Source: Archangium sp. (lineage in GTDB: Bacteria; Myxococcota; Myxococcia; Myxococcales; Myxococcaceae). Taken from it: a stretch of 64,000 nt of DNA. Shown piece after piece: positions 7,315-17,004 of this stretch. The DNA lies in NCBI GenBank assembly GCA_022843845.1, contig JALHMW010000010.1:62001-126000 (forward strand), read 5' to 3'. The position numbers and the translations under genes were made by a program. Each line of letters opens with the position of its first letter. Position 1 is the first letter of the stretch. Under the pieces are notes generated by a model. That model did not search any database. It was not told where the DNA came from and saw only the letters and a program-made list of their open reading frames with translations.

Positions 7315-8541
7315 TCAGGCCGGCGCGGGCTCGCCAACAGCCGCCATCGCCTCGATGTGCGCGGTGGCTTCGGCGAGGTAGGCCAGGCGGCGCATGCGCA
7401 CTTCGTCGGGCAGCGCCGCGAAGCCTTCGAAGGCCTCCTTCAGCATGGGGCGGTTTCCGTTCGAGGCGATGTGCGCGAGGTCCTGGGAGGGCTCCTGCGA
7501 GTCGACGGCCTCTTCCCAGTTGTTGTCGGGAGCGAAGCCAGCCTCGAGCAGCGAGGTGAAGAGCTGCACCGCCGCGAGCCGCACGCGGAGCTCGCCCAGG
7601 TGCTCCAGGCCCTCGGCCGTGCCGCGCAGCTCGAGCATGGCGCCAGTGATGCGGGGGTCGACGTCGCCCGTCGCGTCTTCGACCTCCATCGCCCGGCTCA
7701 AGTCGTTGGCGAGGGTCGCGAGCGCGGCATCAGACGGCGTGGGCTCGACGCCGACCTCGCGCATGTACATGACGGCGATCGCGCTGTCGTGCGCACCCGT
7801 GGCGATGACCTCCTTCGCCTTCTCGATGGCCTGCATGTCGGGCACGGGGCGGCGGCCCTCGAGGCGCGTCTTCACGGCCTCGCGGTAGAGGTGCTCCAGG
7901 CTGATGCCGGGCGCCATGCGCACGGGCAGGGGCGGACGAAGGCCGGGAACGTCGAGCACCCAGGGCGGCGGGTTGGCGACGTGCTTGAGGCCGCGGAACA
8001 GCAGCGTGCCGGGCGGGTCGGTCGGCCGGAACGGCGGCAGGTCGCTGTCTTCGGGCAGCTGCGACTGGGCGGCCATCGCGGCGGCGCGCTGCTCTCGCGT
8101 GAAGCTGGTGATGCCGACGGCAGGAGGCGGAGGAGGCGGCGGCGCCATCTCACCATTGAGGCCGACGACGCGGTCCATGTCGCAGTCGTCGAACTCGAGC
8201 TCCTCGAGGCCCCTGGCGCCCGTGAAGTCGCAGCGCAGCAGCTTGAGCTTCTCGAAGGTCGCGCCCTCGAGGTTGGCGCCGCGGAAGTCGCAGTCCTGCA
8301 GGCGGCCGCCGTGGAAGTAGCTGTTCGTCAGATCAGCTTCCTTGAAGGTGACCTTCGACAGGTCGCACTTCTCCCACTCGGAGCCGATGAGCGTCAGGCC
8401 AGAGAGGTCGGCGTTGGCCGAGAAGAGCTGTGGAAACGTGGCCCCGGTGTGGTCGAGCGCGACCTTCCCGTCCTTGCGGAGCTGGTTCCACTGCTTGCTG
8501 CCATTCTTCAGGAGGTCTTCGATGGTCGGCTGCTTGGGCAT
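7315..8541 (-). CDS. Pentapeptide-repeat protein with a long helical C-terminal region
   Basis: 408 aa, ATG at 8541. Residues about 25-135 hold pentapeptide repeats A(D/N)LXX in tandem (for example ANADLSGLTLIGS, FKEADLTNSYF, FRGANLEGATF, CDFTGA), which fold as a right-handed quadrilateral beta-helix. A run of seven prolines (about 147-153) separates this from a C-terminal region of about 250 residues, mostly helical and acidic, with no recognised domain. No signal peptide or TM segment, so cytosolic. The same frame stays open well upstream, antisense to the pseudouridine synthase gene, but that part is not coding. Function unknown; the GC-rich context is shared with its neighbours, so transfer is not indicated. 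Confidence 0.82.
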   Translation of the reverse strand: MPKQPTIEDLLKNGSKQWNQLRKDGKVALDHTGATFPQLFSANADLSGLTLIGSEWEKCDLSKVTFKEADLTNSYFHGGRLQDCDFRGANLEGATFEKLKLLRCDFTGARGLEELEFDDCDMDRVVGLNGEMAPPPPPPPAVGITSFTREQRAAAMAAQSQLPEDSDLPPFRPTDPPGTLLFRGLKHVANPPPWVLDVPGLRPPLPVRMAPGISLEHLYREAVKTRLEGRRPVPDMQAIEKAKEVIATGAHDSAIAVMYMREVGVEPTPSDAALATLANDLSRAMEVEDATGDVDPRITGAMLELRGTAEGLEHLGELRVRLAAVQLFTSLLEAGFAPDNNWEEAVDSQEPSQDLAHIASNGNRPMLKEAFEGFAALPDEVRMRRLAYLAEATAHIEAMAAVGEPAPA

Positions 8542-8646
8542 GACGGGCTCGCTTCTACATGGTCGCGCCCAACCGACGAATGGTTTTTCAACGGCAGATT
8601 GGGCGTCGACTCGGGCGCGCAGGGGCAATAGGACGCGACGTTCACG

Positions 8647-9723
8647 ATGCTCGAGTTCCGCATCAGCGAGGACGACAACGGCCTGAGGCTGGACAAGTTC
8701 CTGCGGCGCACGCTGCCGAACATGCCGACCTCGCACGTCTTCAAGATGATTCGGGTGAAGAAGGTGCGCGTCAACGGCAAGCGCGCCAAGCCCGAGCAGC
8801 ACCTCGCGAAAGACGACGTCATCACCATCCGGGGTGACGAGGCGGCGCTGCGGCAGGAGCGGGAGCACACCAGACCGCCTCCGCCGCCGGTCGACCTGAA
8901 CGACCTCGTCGTGCTCCACGAAGACGACTGGCTGCTCATCATCGACAAGCCCTCGGGCATGGCGGTGCACACGGGCAGCGGCATCACCGGCGGCACGGTG
9001 GTCGATCTCGTGCGCGCCTACCTGGGCCCGAAGGCGACCCGCAACGGCTTCACCGCGAGCCCCGCGCACCGCCTCGACCGCGACACCAGCGGCGTGCTGG
9101 TGGTGGCCAAGCGCCGGCCCGCGATGGTGCACTTCACCGAGGTCTTCACCAAGCACCTCGCGAAGAAGCAGTACCTGGTGCTGGTGAAGGGGAAGCTGCA
9201 GCAGACCTCGGGCCTCATCGACCTGCCGCTCTCGGAGCACCAACAGACCGCCGAGTCGCGCTCCCGCCGCGGCGTCAACATGCAGGAGGCCCGCACCCGG
9301 TACACCGTGCTGGCACAGAACAGTCAGGTCGCCTTCGTCAGCTGCACGATTGAGACTGGCCGCACGCACCAGATTCGGCGACATTTCGCAGCCATCGGAC
9401 ACCCGGTGGCGGGCGACCCGAAGCACGGCGATTTTCCGTTCAACCGCGACCTGAAGGCGAAGCTTGGGCTCACCCGGTTGTTCCTGCACTCGACCCGCCT
9501 CGAGTTCCCTCACCCCGAGGGGAAGCAGCGCATGGTGATTGCAGCACCGCTCCCTGGTGAGCTCGCCGAGGTGCTGAAGCGGGCCGCTGTGGTGATTCCT
9601 GCCTCGGTCCAGGTGGCCGAAGCGCGGGCCGGAGCACACGCGGCGAAAGCCCCACGTGGCCCCGCGAACAAAACGACGGAGCCGGAAGACGACGAAGACG
9701 ACGCTGACGAGTCGGAGGCCTGA
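8647..9723 (+). CDS. RluC/RluD-family 23S rRNA pseudouridine synthase
   Basis: Converts uridine to pseudouridine in large-subunit rRNA. 358 aa. Residues 1-62 are an S4 RNA-binding domain (RLDKFLRRTLPN...KVRVNGKRAKPEQHL). The catalytic domain has the invariant HRLDRDTSG with the nucleophilic Asp, the preceding IIDKPSGMAVHTG, and the late motif GRTHQIRRHF. The last about 40 residues are an Ala/Asp/Glu-rich tail after the conserved core ends at about residue 300. The stop TGA and the next gene's ATG share one base (TGATG), so it is translationally coupled to the PBP. RluC versus RluD specificity cannot be decided from the sequence alone. Confidence 0.93.
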   Translation: MLEFRISEDDNGLRLDKFLRRTLPNMPTSHVFKMIRVKKVRVNGKRAKPEQHLAKDDVITIRGDEAALRQEREHTRPPPPPVDLNDLVVLHEDDWLLIIDKPSGMAVHTGSGITGGTVVDLVRAYLGPKATRNGFTASPAHRLDRDTSGVLVVAKRRPAMVHFTEVFTKHLAKKQYLVLVKGKLQQTSGLIDLPLSEHQQTAESRSRRGVNMQEARTRYTVLAQNSQVAFVSCTIETGRTHQIRRHFAAIGHPVAGDPKHGDFPFNRDLKAKLGLTRLFLHSTRLEFPHPEGKQRMVIAAPLPGELAEVLKRAAVVIPASVQVAEARAGAHAAKAPRGPANKTTEPEDDEDDADESEA

Positions 9724-12368
9724 TGGGGAAGACGACGAACACGAAGGCGCCTCCGGAGCCGAGCGCGAAAGGAAAGCTGGTGCTGGTCGACGTCCCGAAG
9801 GCGCGGTGGTGGAAGATGCCGTTCAAGTTCCTCGGCTGGGTGGCGCTCACGGGCGCGACCGCAGCGGTGATGGGCTACGGCTTCGTGGTGTGGAAGTACT
9901 CCGACGGGCTGCCAAGCTTCCCGAAGCCCGAAGAGTACCGGCCGCCGATCCTGTCCGAGGTCTACACGCAGGACGCGGTGCTCGCGGGCGAGTTCTACAA
10001 CGAGCGCCGCAAGGTGGTGCCGTACGAGCGCATTCCCAAGCGCCTCGTGCAGGCCTTCATCGCCGCCGAAGACGCCGACTTCTTCGATCACTTCGGCATC
10101 GACGTGTTCGGCACCAGCCGCGCGGTGTTCAAGACGGTGATGAAGAAGGTGACCGGCGCCGGCAAGGTGCAGGGCGGCTCGACGCTGACGCAGCAGACCG
10201 CGAAGGCCGTGCTGATCTCCACCGAGGGCTACAAAGAGTCGACCGCCAAGACCATCAAGCGGAAGATCCGCGAGGCGCTGCTCGCCCGCCGGCTCGAGAG
10301 CGAGCTCACCAAGGAGCAGATCCTCTACCTGTACCTGAACAACGTGTACCTCGGTCACCACAGCTACGGCGTGCAGTCGGCGGCCGAGAACTACTACCGC
10401 AAGGACGTGAAGGATCTGACGCTCGCCGAGATGGCGCTGCTCGCAGGCCTGCCGCAGGCGCCCTCGGCGTTCTCGCCCTTCACGCAGCCCGAGAAGGCCC
10501 GCAAGCGCCGCCAGTACGTGCTCGGGCAGATGCTCGAGAAGGGCATGATCACCAAGGTCGAGTACGACGAAGCCTCGAAGGCCGAGGTCAGCGTGTTCGA
10601 CGTCGAAGACGTCTTCCACGAGTTCGCGCCCTACTTCACCGAAGAGGTCCGCCGCGACGTCGTCACCCGCTACGGCAACCCGGTGCTGCTCAACGACGGC
10701 CTGAAGATCTTCACCACGATGGACTCGGAGAAGCAGCGCGCCGCCCAGGACTCGGTGCTGTGGGGCCTCCTCGCCGTCGACAAGCGCCAGGGCTTCCGCG
10801 GCACGCTCGGCAACCTCGCCACCGAGAAGGAGCGCGCCGCGTTCCTCGCCAAAGCCGACAAGGCCATGGGCGCCGAGGTCATCACGCCAGGCCGCTCGTA
10901 CGTCGCCCTCGTCTCGAGCATCGAGAGCAACGGCTCGTCGGCCGAGGTGCTCATCGGGAAGCAGAAGGCCCGGCTGCCAGCGCTCGGCCTGCGGTGGGCG
11001 CGCACGCTCAACGCCGAGCAGTACTACCCCAACGTGTTGATCAACTCGGTGAAGGCCGCGCTCAAGGAGAACGACCTGATCATCGTGCGCGCGGTCGCCG
11101 ACGTGAAGGGCCTCACCGACGACGGCGAGACGCGCAACGACGCGATGGCGAAAGACGTCGCGACCGATCTGCCGTTGGTGCGCCTCGAGCAGGAGCCCGA
11201 GCTCCAGTCTGCGCTCGCCAGCATCGACCCGCAGCGCCAGTACCTGGTGGCGATGGTCGGCGGGTACGACTTCGACGCCAACGAGTTCAACCGCGCCTTC
11301 CAGGCGTGTCGGCAGCCCGGCTCGTCGTTCAAGCCCATCGTCTACGCGACGGCCTTCGAGAAGCTTCAGTGGACCCAGGGCACGGTGCTCGTCGACAGCC
11401 CCATCGTCTACGACGACCCCGAGAACCAGAACCGCTGGAAGCCCGCCAACTACGACGAGGACTTCAAGGGCGAAGTGCTGATTCGCACGGCGCTGGTGAA
11501 CTCGATGAACCTGCCGGCCATCAAGACCTTCATCGAAATAGCCCGAAAGCTGGGCGCGAAGAACGAGAAGGTCGGCATCGAGGCGTTCGCCGACTTCATT
11601 CGCACGCTGGGCATCTCGAACCACGCCGACACCAACGAAGACGGCATCGTCGACTCTCCCGTGAACCACAACTACTCGACCGCGCTCGGCTCGACCTGCA
11701 TGTTCCCGCTCGAGCTGGTCAACGTGTACGCGACCATCAATCGGCTCGGCGCGAAGAAGCCGACGTACTTCGTGCGGAAGATCGAAGACCGCTTCGGCCG
11801 CACCGTGGAAGACCACACCGCGTGGGACGACCCCTGGGCCTCGCTGCAAGACCGCGTCGCGGCCGGCTATGCGCGCCTCGACGAGCCGGGCGAGCAGGTC
11901 TTCTCGCGTGAGACCGCCTTCCTCGTGACGGATCTCATGCGCGGCGTCGTCCGCGAAGGCACTGGCGCCGCAGCCTCGCGCCTCGGCAAGCCTGCGGCCG
12001 GCAAGACGGGCACCACCAACGACTCCTTCGACGCGTGGTTCACCGCCTTCACCCGAGACCTCGTGACGACGGCGTGGGTCGGGTACGACCTGAACAAACA
12101 CCCGCTGGGCCGCTACGAGACGGGTGGCCGCGCCGCGTTGCCCATCTGGTTGGCCTACATGACGCGCGCGCTCCAGGGCCGGAACCAGCCCGAGTTCGAT
12201 CCAGCCGCGGGCCTCGACATCGTGCGCCGCCGCGTCGACAAAAAGACCGGCAAGCTCGCGAACGGCAAGGGCACGGTCGACCTCTGGTTCAAACGCGGCA
12301 CCGAGCCAGAAGACTCCGAGCCCGAGGCGGGCGCCGTCGGCACCGAGCAGTTCATGATGACGCCGTAG
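9723..12368 (+). CDS. Class A penicillin-binding protein (PBP1A-type)
   Basis: Bifunctional peptidoglycan glycosyltransferase/transpeptidase, 881 aa, anchored by one TM helix (about residues 36-56). The GT51 domain shows the donor-site EDADFFDHFGID with the catalytic Glu, then GGSTLTQQTAK and the downstream region ARRLESELTKEQILYLYLN. The transpeptidase domain has the SXXK tetrad in RQPGSSFKPI with the acylated Ser, SMN in ALVNSMNLPAIK, and KTGT in AAGKTGTTNDSFDAW. An insert of about 150 residues between domains (about 355-490) matches the OB-like region of PBP1A. The C-terminus has a Lys-rich and then acidic tail. Coupled to the preceding pseudouridine synthase by a 1-nt overlap. Confidence 0.96.
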   Translation: MGKTTNTKAPPEPSAKGKLVLVDVPKARWWKMPFKFLGWVALTGATAAVMGYGFVVWKYSDGLPSFPKPEEYRPPILSEVYTQDAVLAGEFYNERRKVVPYERIPKRLVQAFIAAEDADFFDHFGIDVFGTSRAVFKTVMKKVTGAGKVQGGSTLTQQTAKAVLISTEGYKESTAKTIKRKIREALLARRLESELTKEQILYLYLNNVYLGHHSYGVQSAAENYYRKDVKDLTLAEMALLAGLPQAPSAFSPFTQPEKARKRRQYVLGQMLEKGMITKVEYDEASKAEVSVFDVEDVFHEFAPYFTEEVRRDVVTRYGNPVLLNDGLKIFTTMDSEKQRAAQDSVLWGLLAVDKRQGFRGTLGNLATEKERAAFLAKADKAMGAEVITPGRSYVALVSSIESNGSSAEVLIGKQKARLPALGLRWARTLNAEQYYPNVLINSVKAALKENDLIIVRAVADVKGLTDDGETRNDAMAKDVATDLPLVRLEQEPELQSALASIDPQRQYLVAMVGGYDFDANEFNRAFQACRQPGSSFKPIVYATAFEKLQWTQGTVLVDSPIVYDDPENQNRWKPANYDEDFKGEVLIRTALVNSMNLPAIKTFIEIARKLGAKNEKVGIEAFADFIRTLGISNHADTNEDGIVDSPVNHNYSTALGSTCMFPLELVNVYATINRLGAKKPTYFVRKIEDRFGRTVEDHTAWDDPWASLQDRVAAGYARLDEPGEQVFSRETAFLVTDLMRGVVREGTGAAASRLGKPAAGKTGTTNDSFDAWFTAFTRDLVTTAWVGYDLNKHPLGRYETGGRAALPIWLAYMTRALQGRNQPEFDPAAGLDIVRRRVDKKTGKLANGKGTVDLWFKRGTEPEDSEPEAGAVGTEQFMMTP

Positions 12369-12467
12369 CCCTGAGTCGGCAGCGCCTCAGCGGGTGTCGG
12401 TGACCCGGGAGCAGCAGCGCGCTCTCCTCTGGAGTGAGCCTGCACGTCACTTGCACAGGCCAGCGCC

Positions 12468-13445
12468 ATGCTATCTGACCGCTTCACCAACCCGAACTAT
12501 GGGAAGGGCACCCACACCATCGAAGACGATGGGCTCTCGGTCGAGGACGAAGAGACACACGTGAAGGAGTGGCTCGAGGGCTTCCTCGCGAGGCCGACGG
12601 TCGAGCTGCCCCGCCTGCCGACGGTGGCCACCGAGATTCTCGACCTCTCCCGAAGGCCGAACGCGCGCATCGACGAGATCGCCTCGCTGCTGGAGCGGGA
12701 GCCGCTGCTCGCCGCGAAGGTGCTCAAGCTGGCGAACTCGTCGCTGTACGGCGCCCCGGTCGCCGTCGCCACGCTCAAGCAGGCGCTCGTGCGGGTGGGG
12801 CTGACCGTCGTGCGCGACGTGGTGATGGAAGCGGCGATGCAGATGACGGTGATTCGAGCCGAGGGCTTCAACGACACGCTCGAGGCGATTCGCCGGCACT
12901 CCACAGCGGTCGCCTGGGTGAGCCGCTTCATCGCGCGCAACACCCCCATCGACGCCGAGAACTCGTTCCTGGTGGGGCTGCTGCACGACCTGGGCTTGTC
13001 CGTCGGGCTCATCGCGCTCGCCGAGTGGCTCAAGAAGAACAAGCAACCCGTGCGGCTGCGGCCCGAGCACTGGCTCGCCGTGGAGCGATTGCACGCGCAG
13101 GTCGGCGCGCAGCTGCTCGAGTCGTGGAAGCTGCCACCCGGGTTGGTGCTCGTCGTGCGCAACCACCACCAGCTGTTCGTCGGCGGCCACCCGCACCCGT
13201 CGGTCGCCATCCACCTCATCGCCGAGCACATCGCGGCGAACGCGGGCTGGGGCATCGAGCCCACCGTCTTCCGCACCGCCGATGACCTTCCCGTGGTGTC
13301 GGGCCTCACGCTGGTGAGCGACCACGAGCGCGACCGCGCGCTGGATGCCGCCAACCTGACGATGCGCCACTACGAGCAGTTCGTCAGAGACACGCAGCCG
13401 CTCCTCGACACGCTCTCGGGGCAGTTCAAGAAGAAGGCGGCGTAG
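12468..13445 (+). CDS. HDOD-domain protein
   Basis: 325 aa cytosolic protein. Residues about 43-245 are an HDOD domain, an HD-related fold without most metal ligands: LPRLPTVATEILDLSRRPNA, LLEREPLLAAKVLKLANS, and FLVGLLHDLGLSVGL where an HD pair survives in LLHDLGL. HDOD proteins act as signalling adaptors, often in motility, cyclic-di-GMP or stress pathways; no enzymatic output domain is attached here. An acidic N-terminal 40 residues and a C-terminal helix flank the domain. It stands alone between the PBP (99 nt upstream) and a small membrane protein, so the neighbourhood does not point to a partner. Confidence 0.88.
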   Translation: MLSDRFTNPNYGKGTHTIEDDGLSVEDEETHVKEWLEGFLARPTVELPRLPTVATEILDLSRRPNARIDEIASLLEREPLLAAKVLKLANSSLYGAPVAVATLKQALVRVGLTVVRDVVMEAAMQMTVIRAEGFNDTLEAIRRHSTAVAWVSRFIARNTPIDAENSFLVGLLHDLGLSVGLIALAEWLKKNKQPVRLRPEHWLAVERLHAQVGAQLLESWKLPPGLVLVVRNHHQLFVGGHPHPSVAIHLIAEHIAANAGWGIEPTVFRTADDLPVVSGLTLVSDHERDRALDAANLTMRHYEQFVRDTQPLLDTLSGQFKKKAA

Positions 13446-13507
13446 CCGGAAACTCGTCGAAGCCCTTCGCAGGTGGTCCACTGCCCTCGCGCTGCGCTGC
13501 TGCGGCC

Positions 13508-14095
13508 GTGAAGGAGCCGACCCTCGTGTTGACGCTCGTGCTGGCCTTGTCACTCACCGTCGAGCCCGCCGCACCACCCGCCGATGGCGGCGTCCCCGCG
13601 CTCGGTGAGGAAGCCGCTTCGGCTGATGCGGCGCCACGGCTCACCGAGCTGCCGAAGGACTCGAAGGCCGAGGCGATGGCCCGTCGCCGGGTGAACTCGC
13701 TGCTGTTCGGCGCGAGCACCATCGTCCTCGGCGCTGGCGCCGCGCTGGGCTCGTGGTTCGACCGCGAAGGGACCTTTGGGCGAATCACCGCCGTCTCGGC
13801 TGGAGTCATCGGGCTCGGCCTGCTCGCAGCCGGCGTCGGTGGGCTCATCACGCGGCTCATCAACGACGCGAGGCCGACGCCGGGGGACCCGGTCGAAGCG
13901 GGCCTTCAGGCAGTGAGCTCGGCGATCGCGCAGGGCATGGTCGCGCTCGTCTCTGGCGTCGTGGGCATGGTGGCGGGCGGGCTCATCGCGGGCTTCACCA
14001 CCACGCCGCCCGGAACCCAGCGTGGCGTGGTGGGAATCATCGGCGGCTCCCTCATGGCGGTGACGGGAACGACCGTGATGATCGCCACGTGGTAG
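13508..14095 (+). CDS. Small multi-pass membrane protein of unknown function
   Basis: 195 aa from a GTG at 13508. A signal-like hydrophobic N-terminus (TLVLTLVLALSLTV) is followed by a Pro/Ala/Glu-rich spacer, then four predicted membrane segments: about residues 66-82, 96-116, 137-160 and 172-193. The segments are Gly-rich (GLLAAGVGGLI, GVVGMVAGGLIAGF). No family recognised. It starts 62 nt after the HDOD gene and ends 19 nt before the epimerase gene on the same strand, so a loose operon with either is possible. No catalytic motif can be seen. Confidence 0.65.
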   Translation: MKEPTLVLTLVLALSLTVEPAAPPADGGVPALGEEAASADAAPRLTELPKDSKAEAMARRRVNSLLFGASTIVLGAGAALGSWFDREGTFGRITAVSAGVIGLGLLAAGVGGLITRLINDARPTPGDPVEAGLQAVSSAIAQGMVALVSGVVGMVAGGLIAGFTTTPPGTQRGVVGIIGGSLMAVTGTTVMIATW

Positions 14096-14114
14096 CGCGC
14101 GAGGCTCGAGCACC

Positions 14115-15101
14115 ATGAACCTTCCCGGCAGCGTCGTCGTCATCACGGGCATCGGCGGTTTCATCGGCCTGCGGCTCGCCGAGGTGTTCCGCGACGCTGG
14201 CGCGACGGTGCGAGGGCTCGAGCTCCCGGGCGCTGCCAGCTCGCGAGCCAGGGCCGCCGGCTTCGAGGTGCTCGACGGCGACGTGACGAACGCTCCGAGC
14301 GCGAAAGCCGCGGTGCGCGGCGCCGACGTCGTGCTCCACACTGCGGCCATCGTCGGAGAAGGCGGCGACCTCGAGGTCTACCGGCGCGTGAACGTCGGTG
14401 GCGTGGTGACGATGGGCGAGGCTGCGCGCGCGGCAGGCGTTCGCCGCTTCGTGCACCTGTCGTCGGTGATGGTGCACGGCTTCACGTTTCCAGACGGCGT
14501 CACCGAAGACGGGCCGCTGCGGGGCGAAGGCAACGCGTACTGCCAGACGAAGATCGAGAGCGAAGCAGCGCTGCGCCCGCTCGAGGTGCCCGGCACGTTC
14601 GACGTCACCATCATCAGGCCCGGCGACGTGTACGGGCCAGGCTCGGTGCCGTGGGTGGTGCGGCCCCTGGAGCTGATGAAGCGAGGGCTCTTCGCGCTCC
14701 CTGACGGAGGTCGCGGCGTCATCAACCACGTGCACGTCGACAGCCTCGTGCATGGCGTTCGCCTCGCGGTGGAGCAGGACGCCTCGGGCGTCTTCACCCT
14801 CTCCGACGGCGTGGCGACGAGCTGCCGCGAGTACTTCGGGTTCCTCGCGCGCATGGCAGGCGTGTCGATGCGCTCGTTCCCGTCGTGGGCGTTGCTCGGT
14901 GCGTTCTCGGTCATCGCGCCGGCGTTCGAGGCGTTCGGCAGGGAGCCTCCCGCGCGGGCCGATGCGGTGCGGTACCTGCTGCGGCCACACGCGTATTCCA
15001 TCGAGAAGGCCCGGCGAGTGCTCGGGTACGCGCCTCAGGTGACGCTCGTCGACGGCATGGCGCAGGTCGAGGCGTGGGCGAAAGAACGCTCGCTTGTCTG
15101 A
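14115..15101 (+). CDS. NAD-dependent epimerase/dehydratase (extended SDR)
   Basis: 328 aa. N-terminal Rossmann nucleotide-binding motif GIGGFIG (GxxGxxG) at about residue 12. The catalytic Tyr-Lys pair is YCQTK at about residue 143, preceded by the Ser of HLSSVMV. The overall length and the IIRPGDVYGPG signature fit extended short-chain dehydrogenases acting on nucleotide sugars or sterol/terpenoid-like substrates; the substrate cannot be assigned. The C-terminal part (FLARMAGV, RKARRVLGYAPQVTL-like ending) is the usual substrate-side domain. Convergent with the serine hydrolase lipoprotein gene, with only 3 nt between the stops. Confidence 0.88.
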   Translation: MNLPGSVVVITGIGGFIGLRLAEVFRDAGATVRGLELPGAASSRARAAGFEVLDGDVTNAPSAKAAVRGADVVLHTAAIVGEGGDLEVYRRVNVGGVVTMGEAARAAGVRRFVHLSSVMVHGFTFPDGVTEDGPLRGEGNAYCQTKIESEAALRPLEVPGTFDVTIIRPGDVYGPGSVPWVVRPLELMKRGLFALPDGGRGVINHVHVDSLVHGVRLAVEQDASGVFTLSDGVATSCREYFGFLARMAGVSMRSFPSWALLGAFSVIAPAFEAFGREPPARADAVRYLLRPHAYSIEKARRVLGYAPQVTLVDGMAQVEAWAKERSLV

Positions 15102-15104
15102 GGC

Positions 15105-16355
15105 TCATCGCGCGAACGCGCGCTGGGTGAAAAACCGGACGCGCGAGGTGATGCCGACCTGCTCTGCCGCGTAGCCCTCTCCGGCAGCGCTCTGGTCTTC
15201 ACGCATCGCGAAGACCGCCGAGTACCCGAGTGGCACCGACACGAACGGCGAGAAGCCGCCCTTTCCGCCATGGCCAGACAGGAACACCTCGGAGCAGCTC
15301 GAGTCGACCTCGGCCTGCATCGGGTCGGGCGAGGTGAAGGCGCGGTAGCACCAGCGCCACGTGTTGAGGCCGTACGCGCCGCCTTCTTGAGGCGTGGAGC
15401 GCAGCACGACCGAGGGCGCGACCTGCAGCGCGCGTTGCTCGTCGACGGCCGCCTTCGACACCAGCCTCGGCGCCTCGAGCCCTCGACCGTCGTGCGCGAT
15501 GGCCCTGACGAACACGGCGAAGTCGGCGACCGACGTGTCGATGCTGCCCGCGAGGTTGACGCGCGACTTGTAGTTCATCGTCACGTTCAGCGGCGCTCGC
15601 ACCAGGCGCTCGAACAGCGACTCGAACGACGCACCCGTCCACTTCTCGAGCACCGCGCCAACGACCGCGTGGTGGGCGTCGCCGTACTTGAAGGTGCTCC
15701 CTGGCGGGTGGCCGTTTCGACTCGGGTGGCCGGCCGCAGGGTCGGCGAGGAACGAGGCCGCGGAGTCCGCGAGAACCCGGCACGCACAGGCCTGCAGGGT
15801 CTGCGATCGGTCGGTGCTGCACACGTGCGACGCCACCAGGCCATCGGTGAAGCTCAAGAGCTGTCGCAGCGTGAGGTCGCGGTACGGCCCGGTCGTGGCC
15901 CCGGCACAGGCCAGCGACGGCACGACGCGCTCATCGAGCCCCGCGGCGACGGAGGACACCCTGCCCTGACGGACGCGCTCGTCGATGACGGCGAGCGCCA
16001 CTGTCGACGTCACCCACTTGGTCGAAGACGCGATGCCGGTGATGAGCGTCGGGGTGTACGCCGGGCTCCCCGCGGGACAGGGGCCGGGCGTCACACAGCG
16101 CCCGAAGGAGCGCTCGAAGACGAGCCGGTCGTCGCGGTCGAAGACCTGCATCGCGTAGCCGTTGATGAGGCGCTGCGACTCGACCTGGGTGAGGTAGGCA
16201 GACAGCTCCGAGAAGTCGGGCCCTGCCCCGCCGTCGGGAGCGCCGGCGTCGACGATGACGGGGCCCGCGTCGGTGGTGGACTCGAGCGGCTCGTCCCGGT
16301 CGGAGCCGCCACAACCCAGCAGAACGACGAGAACGAGGGCACCAGCGGAGCGCAT
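15105..16355 (-). CDS. Serine hydrolase (beta-lactamase/DD-peptidase family) lipoprotein
   Basis: 416 aa. Residues 1-16 form a lipoprotein signal (lipobox LLGC), followed by an Asp/Ala/Gly linker typical of secreted myxobacterial proteins. The catalytic SXXK is SSTK within [10 protein letters not shown]; the second motif, usually YSN, reads YGD ([12 protein letters not shown]); a late HGGKGG is in the KTG/HxG position. This is the class C beta-lactamase-related fold used by esterases, DD-peptidases and amide hydrolases; the substrate is unknown. Extra cysteines (SLACAGA, HVCSTD, CACRVL) suggest disulfides outside the cytoplasm. The start is the ATG at 16355, giving the signal peptide; the frame upstream of it is non-coding. 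Confidence 0.87.
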   Translation of the reverse strand: MRSAGALVLVVLLGCGGSDRDEPLESTTDAGPVIVDAGAPDGGAGPDFSELSAYLTQVESQRLINGYAMQVFDRDDRLVFERSFGRCVTPGPCPAGSPAYTPTLITGIASSTKWVTSTVALAVIDERVRQGRVSSVAAGLDERVVPSLACAGATTGPYRDLTLRQLLSFTDGLVASHVCSTDRSQTLQACACRVLADSAASFLADPAAGHPSRNGHPPGSTFKYGDAHHAVVGAVLEKWTGASFESLFERLVRAPLNVTMNYKSRVNLAGSIDTSVADFAVFVRAIAHDGRGLEAPRLVSKAAVDEQRALQVAPSVVLRSTPQEGGAYGLNTWRWCYRAFTSPDPMQAEVDSSCSEVFLSGHGGKGGFSPFVSVPLGYSAVFAMREDQSAAGEGYAAEQVGITSRVRFFTQRAFAR

Positions 16356-16530
16356 GCAGTGGGAACCCGGCCCGACGCGAAGAGTTGCGAACGAGGCGCA
16401 TCGCTCGCTACCAGAAGACCGACTCACCAACCGGCGAGGGCGCGTCCCTCTGCCACTGACGATGAATCGGTTCCTTGCGATGTTCACCCCGCTCGGCGCC
16501 CCTCGAGCCCCGCAATCAGGAGCACCCGAA

Positions 16531-17004
16531 GTGATTTCCTTCACGCTCAACGGCAAGAAGACCGAGCTCGACGTGCCGCCCCAGATGCCGTTGTTGTGGG
16601 TGATCCGCGACGTCGTGAAGCTCACCGGCACGAAGTTCGGCTGCGGCATGGCGCTGTGCGGTGCCTGCACCGTGCACCTCGACGGCGTCGCGATGCGCTC
16701 GTGCATCACGCCCATCTCCGCGGTCGAAGGAAAGACCGTCACCACCATCGAGGGCCTCGCGCCCAAAGAAGCGCCTCACCCCTGCCAGCGCGCCTGGAGC
16801 GAGCTGTCAGTGCCGCAGTGCGGGTACTGCCAGTCGGGGCAGATCATGAGCGCCGCGGCGCTGCTGGCGACGAAGCCCGAGCCGACCGACGAAGACATCG
16901 ACAGCGCCATGAGCGGCAACCTCTGCCGCTGCGGTACCTACCCCCGCATTCGTGCGGCCATTCACCAGGCGGCGGCGCTGTCGAAGAAGGGCGGCACGCC
17001 GTGA
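16531..17004 (+). CDS. (2Fe-2S) subunit of a molybdenum hydroxylase (IorA-type)
   Basis: 157 aa electron-transfer subunit. The GTG at 16531 is chosen because AGGAG (16518-16522) is 8 nt upstream and it gives the canonical beginning ([12 protein letters not shown]); an ATG at 16462 would add 23 residues. The N-terminal plant-type cluster uses Cys in [15 protein letters not shown] and the later RSC; the C-terminal four-helix cluster uses CGYCQSG and LCRCGTY. It overlaps the large subunit by 4 nt (GTGA). Two-subunit enzymes of this kind (isoquinoline 1-oxidoreductase, some aldehyde oxidases) lack a separate FAD subunit and pass electrons to a periplasmic acceptor such as cytochrome c. Confidence 0.94.
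   Translation: MISFTLNGKKTELDVPPQMPLLWVIRDVVKLTGTKFGCGMALCGACTVHLDGVAMRSCITPISAVEGKTVTTIEGLAPKEAPHPCQRAWSELSVPQCGYCQSGQIMSAAALLATKPEPTDEDIDSAMSGNLCRCGTYPRIRAAIHQAAALSKKGGTP

Noticed and set aside
7261..8631. 456-codon plus-strand open frame opposite the pentapeptide-repeat gene.
   Set aside because: Low-complexity Arg/Ala/Glu translation; the opposite strand has clear A(D/N)LXX repeats.
9510..12101. 863-codon minus-strand open frame opposite the PBP gene.
   Set aside because: Mirror frame of a well-conserved class A PBP with all catalytic motifs; no recognisable domain on the minus strand.
15270..17000. Long plus-strand open frame continuous with the molybdenum hydroxylase large subunit (would make a 1303-residue protein).
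   Set aside because: The first about 577 codons are antisense to the serine-hydrolase lipoprotein gene and out of frame with the iron-sulfur subunit; the translation is Arg/His-rich without domains. The real start is the GTG at 17001.
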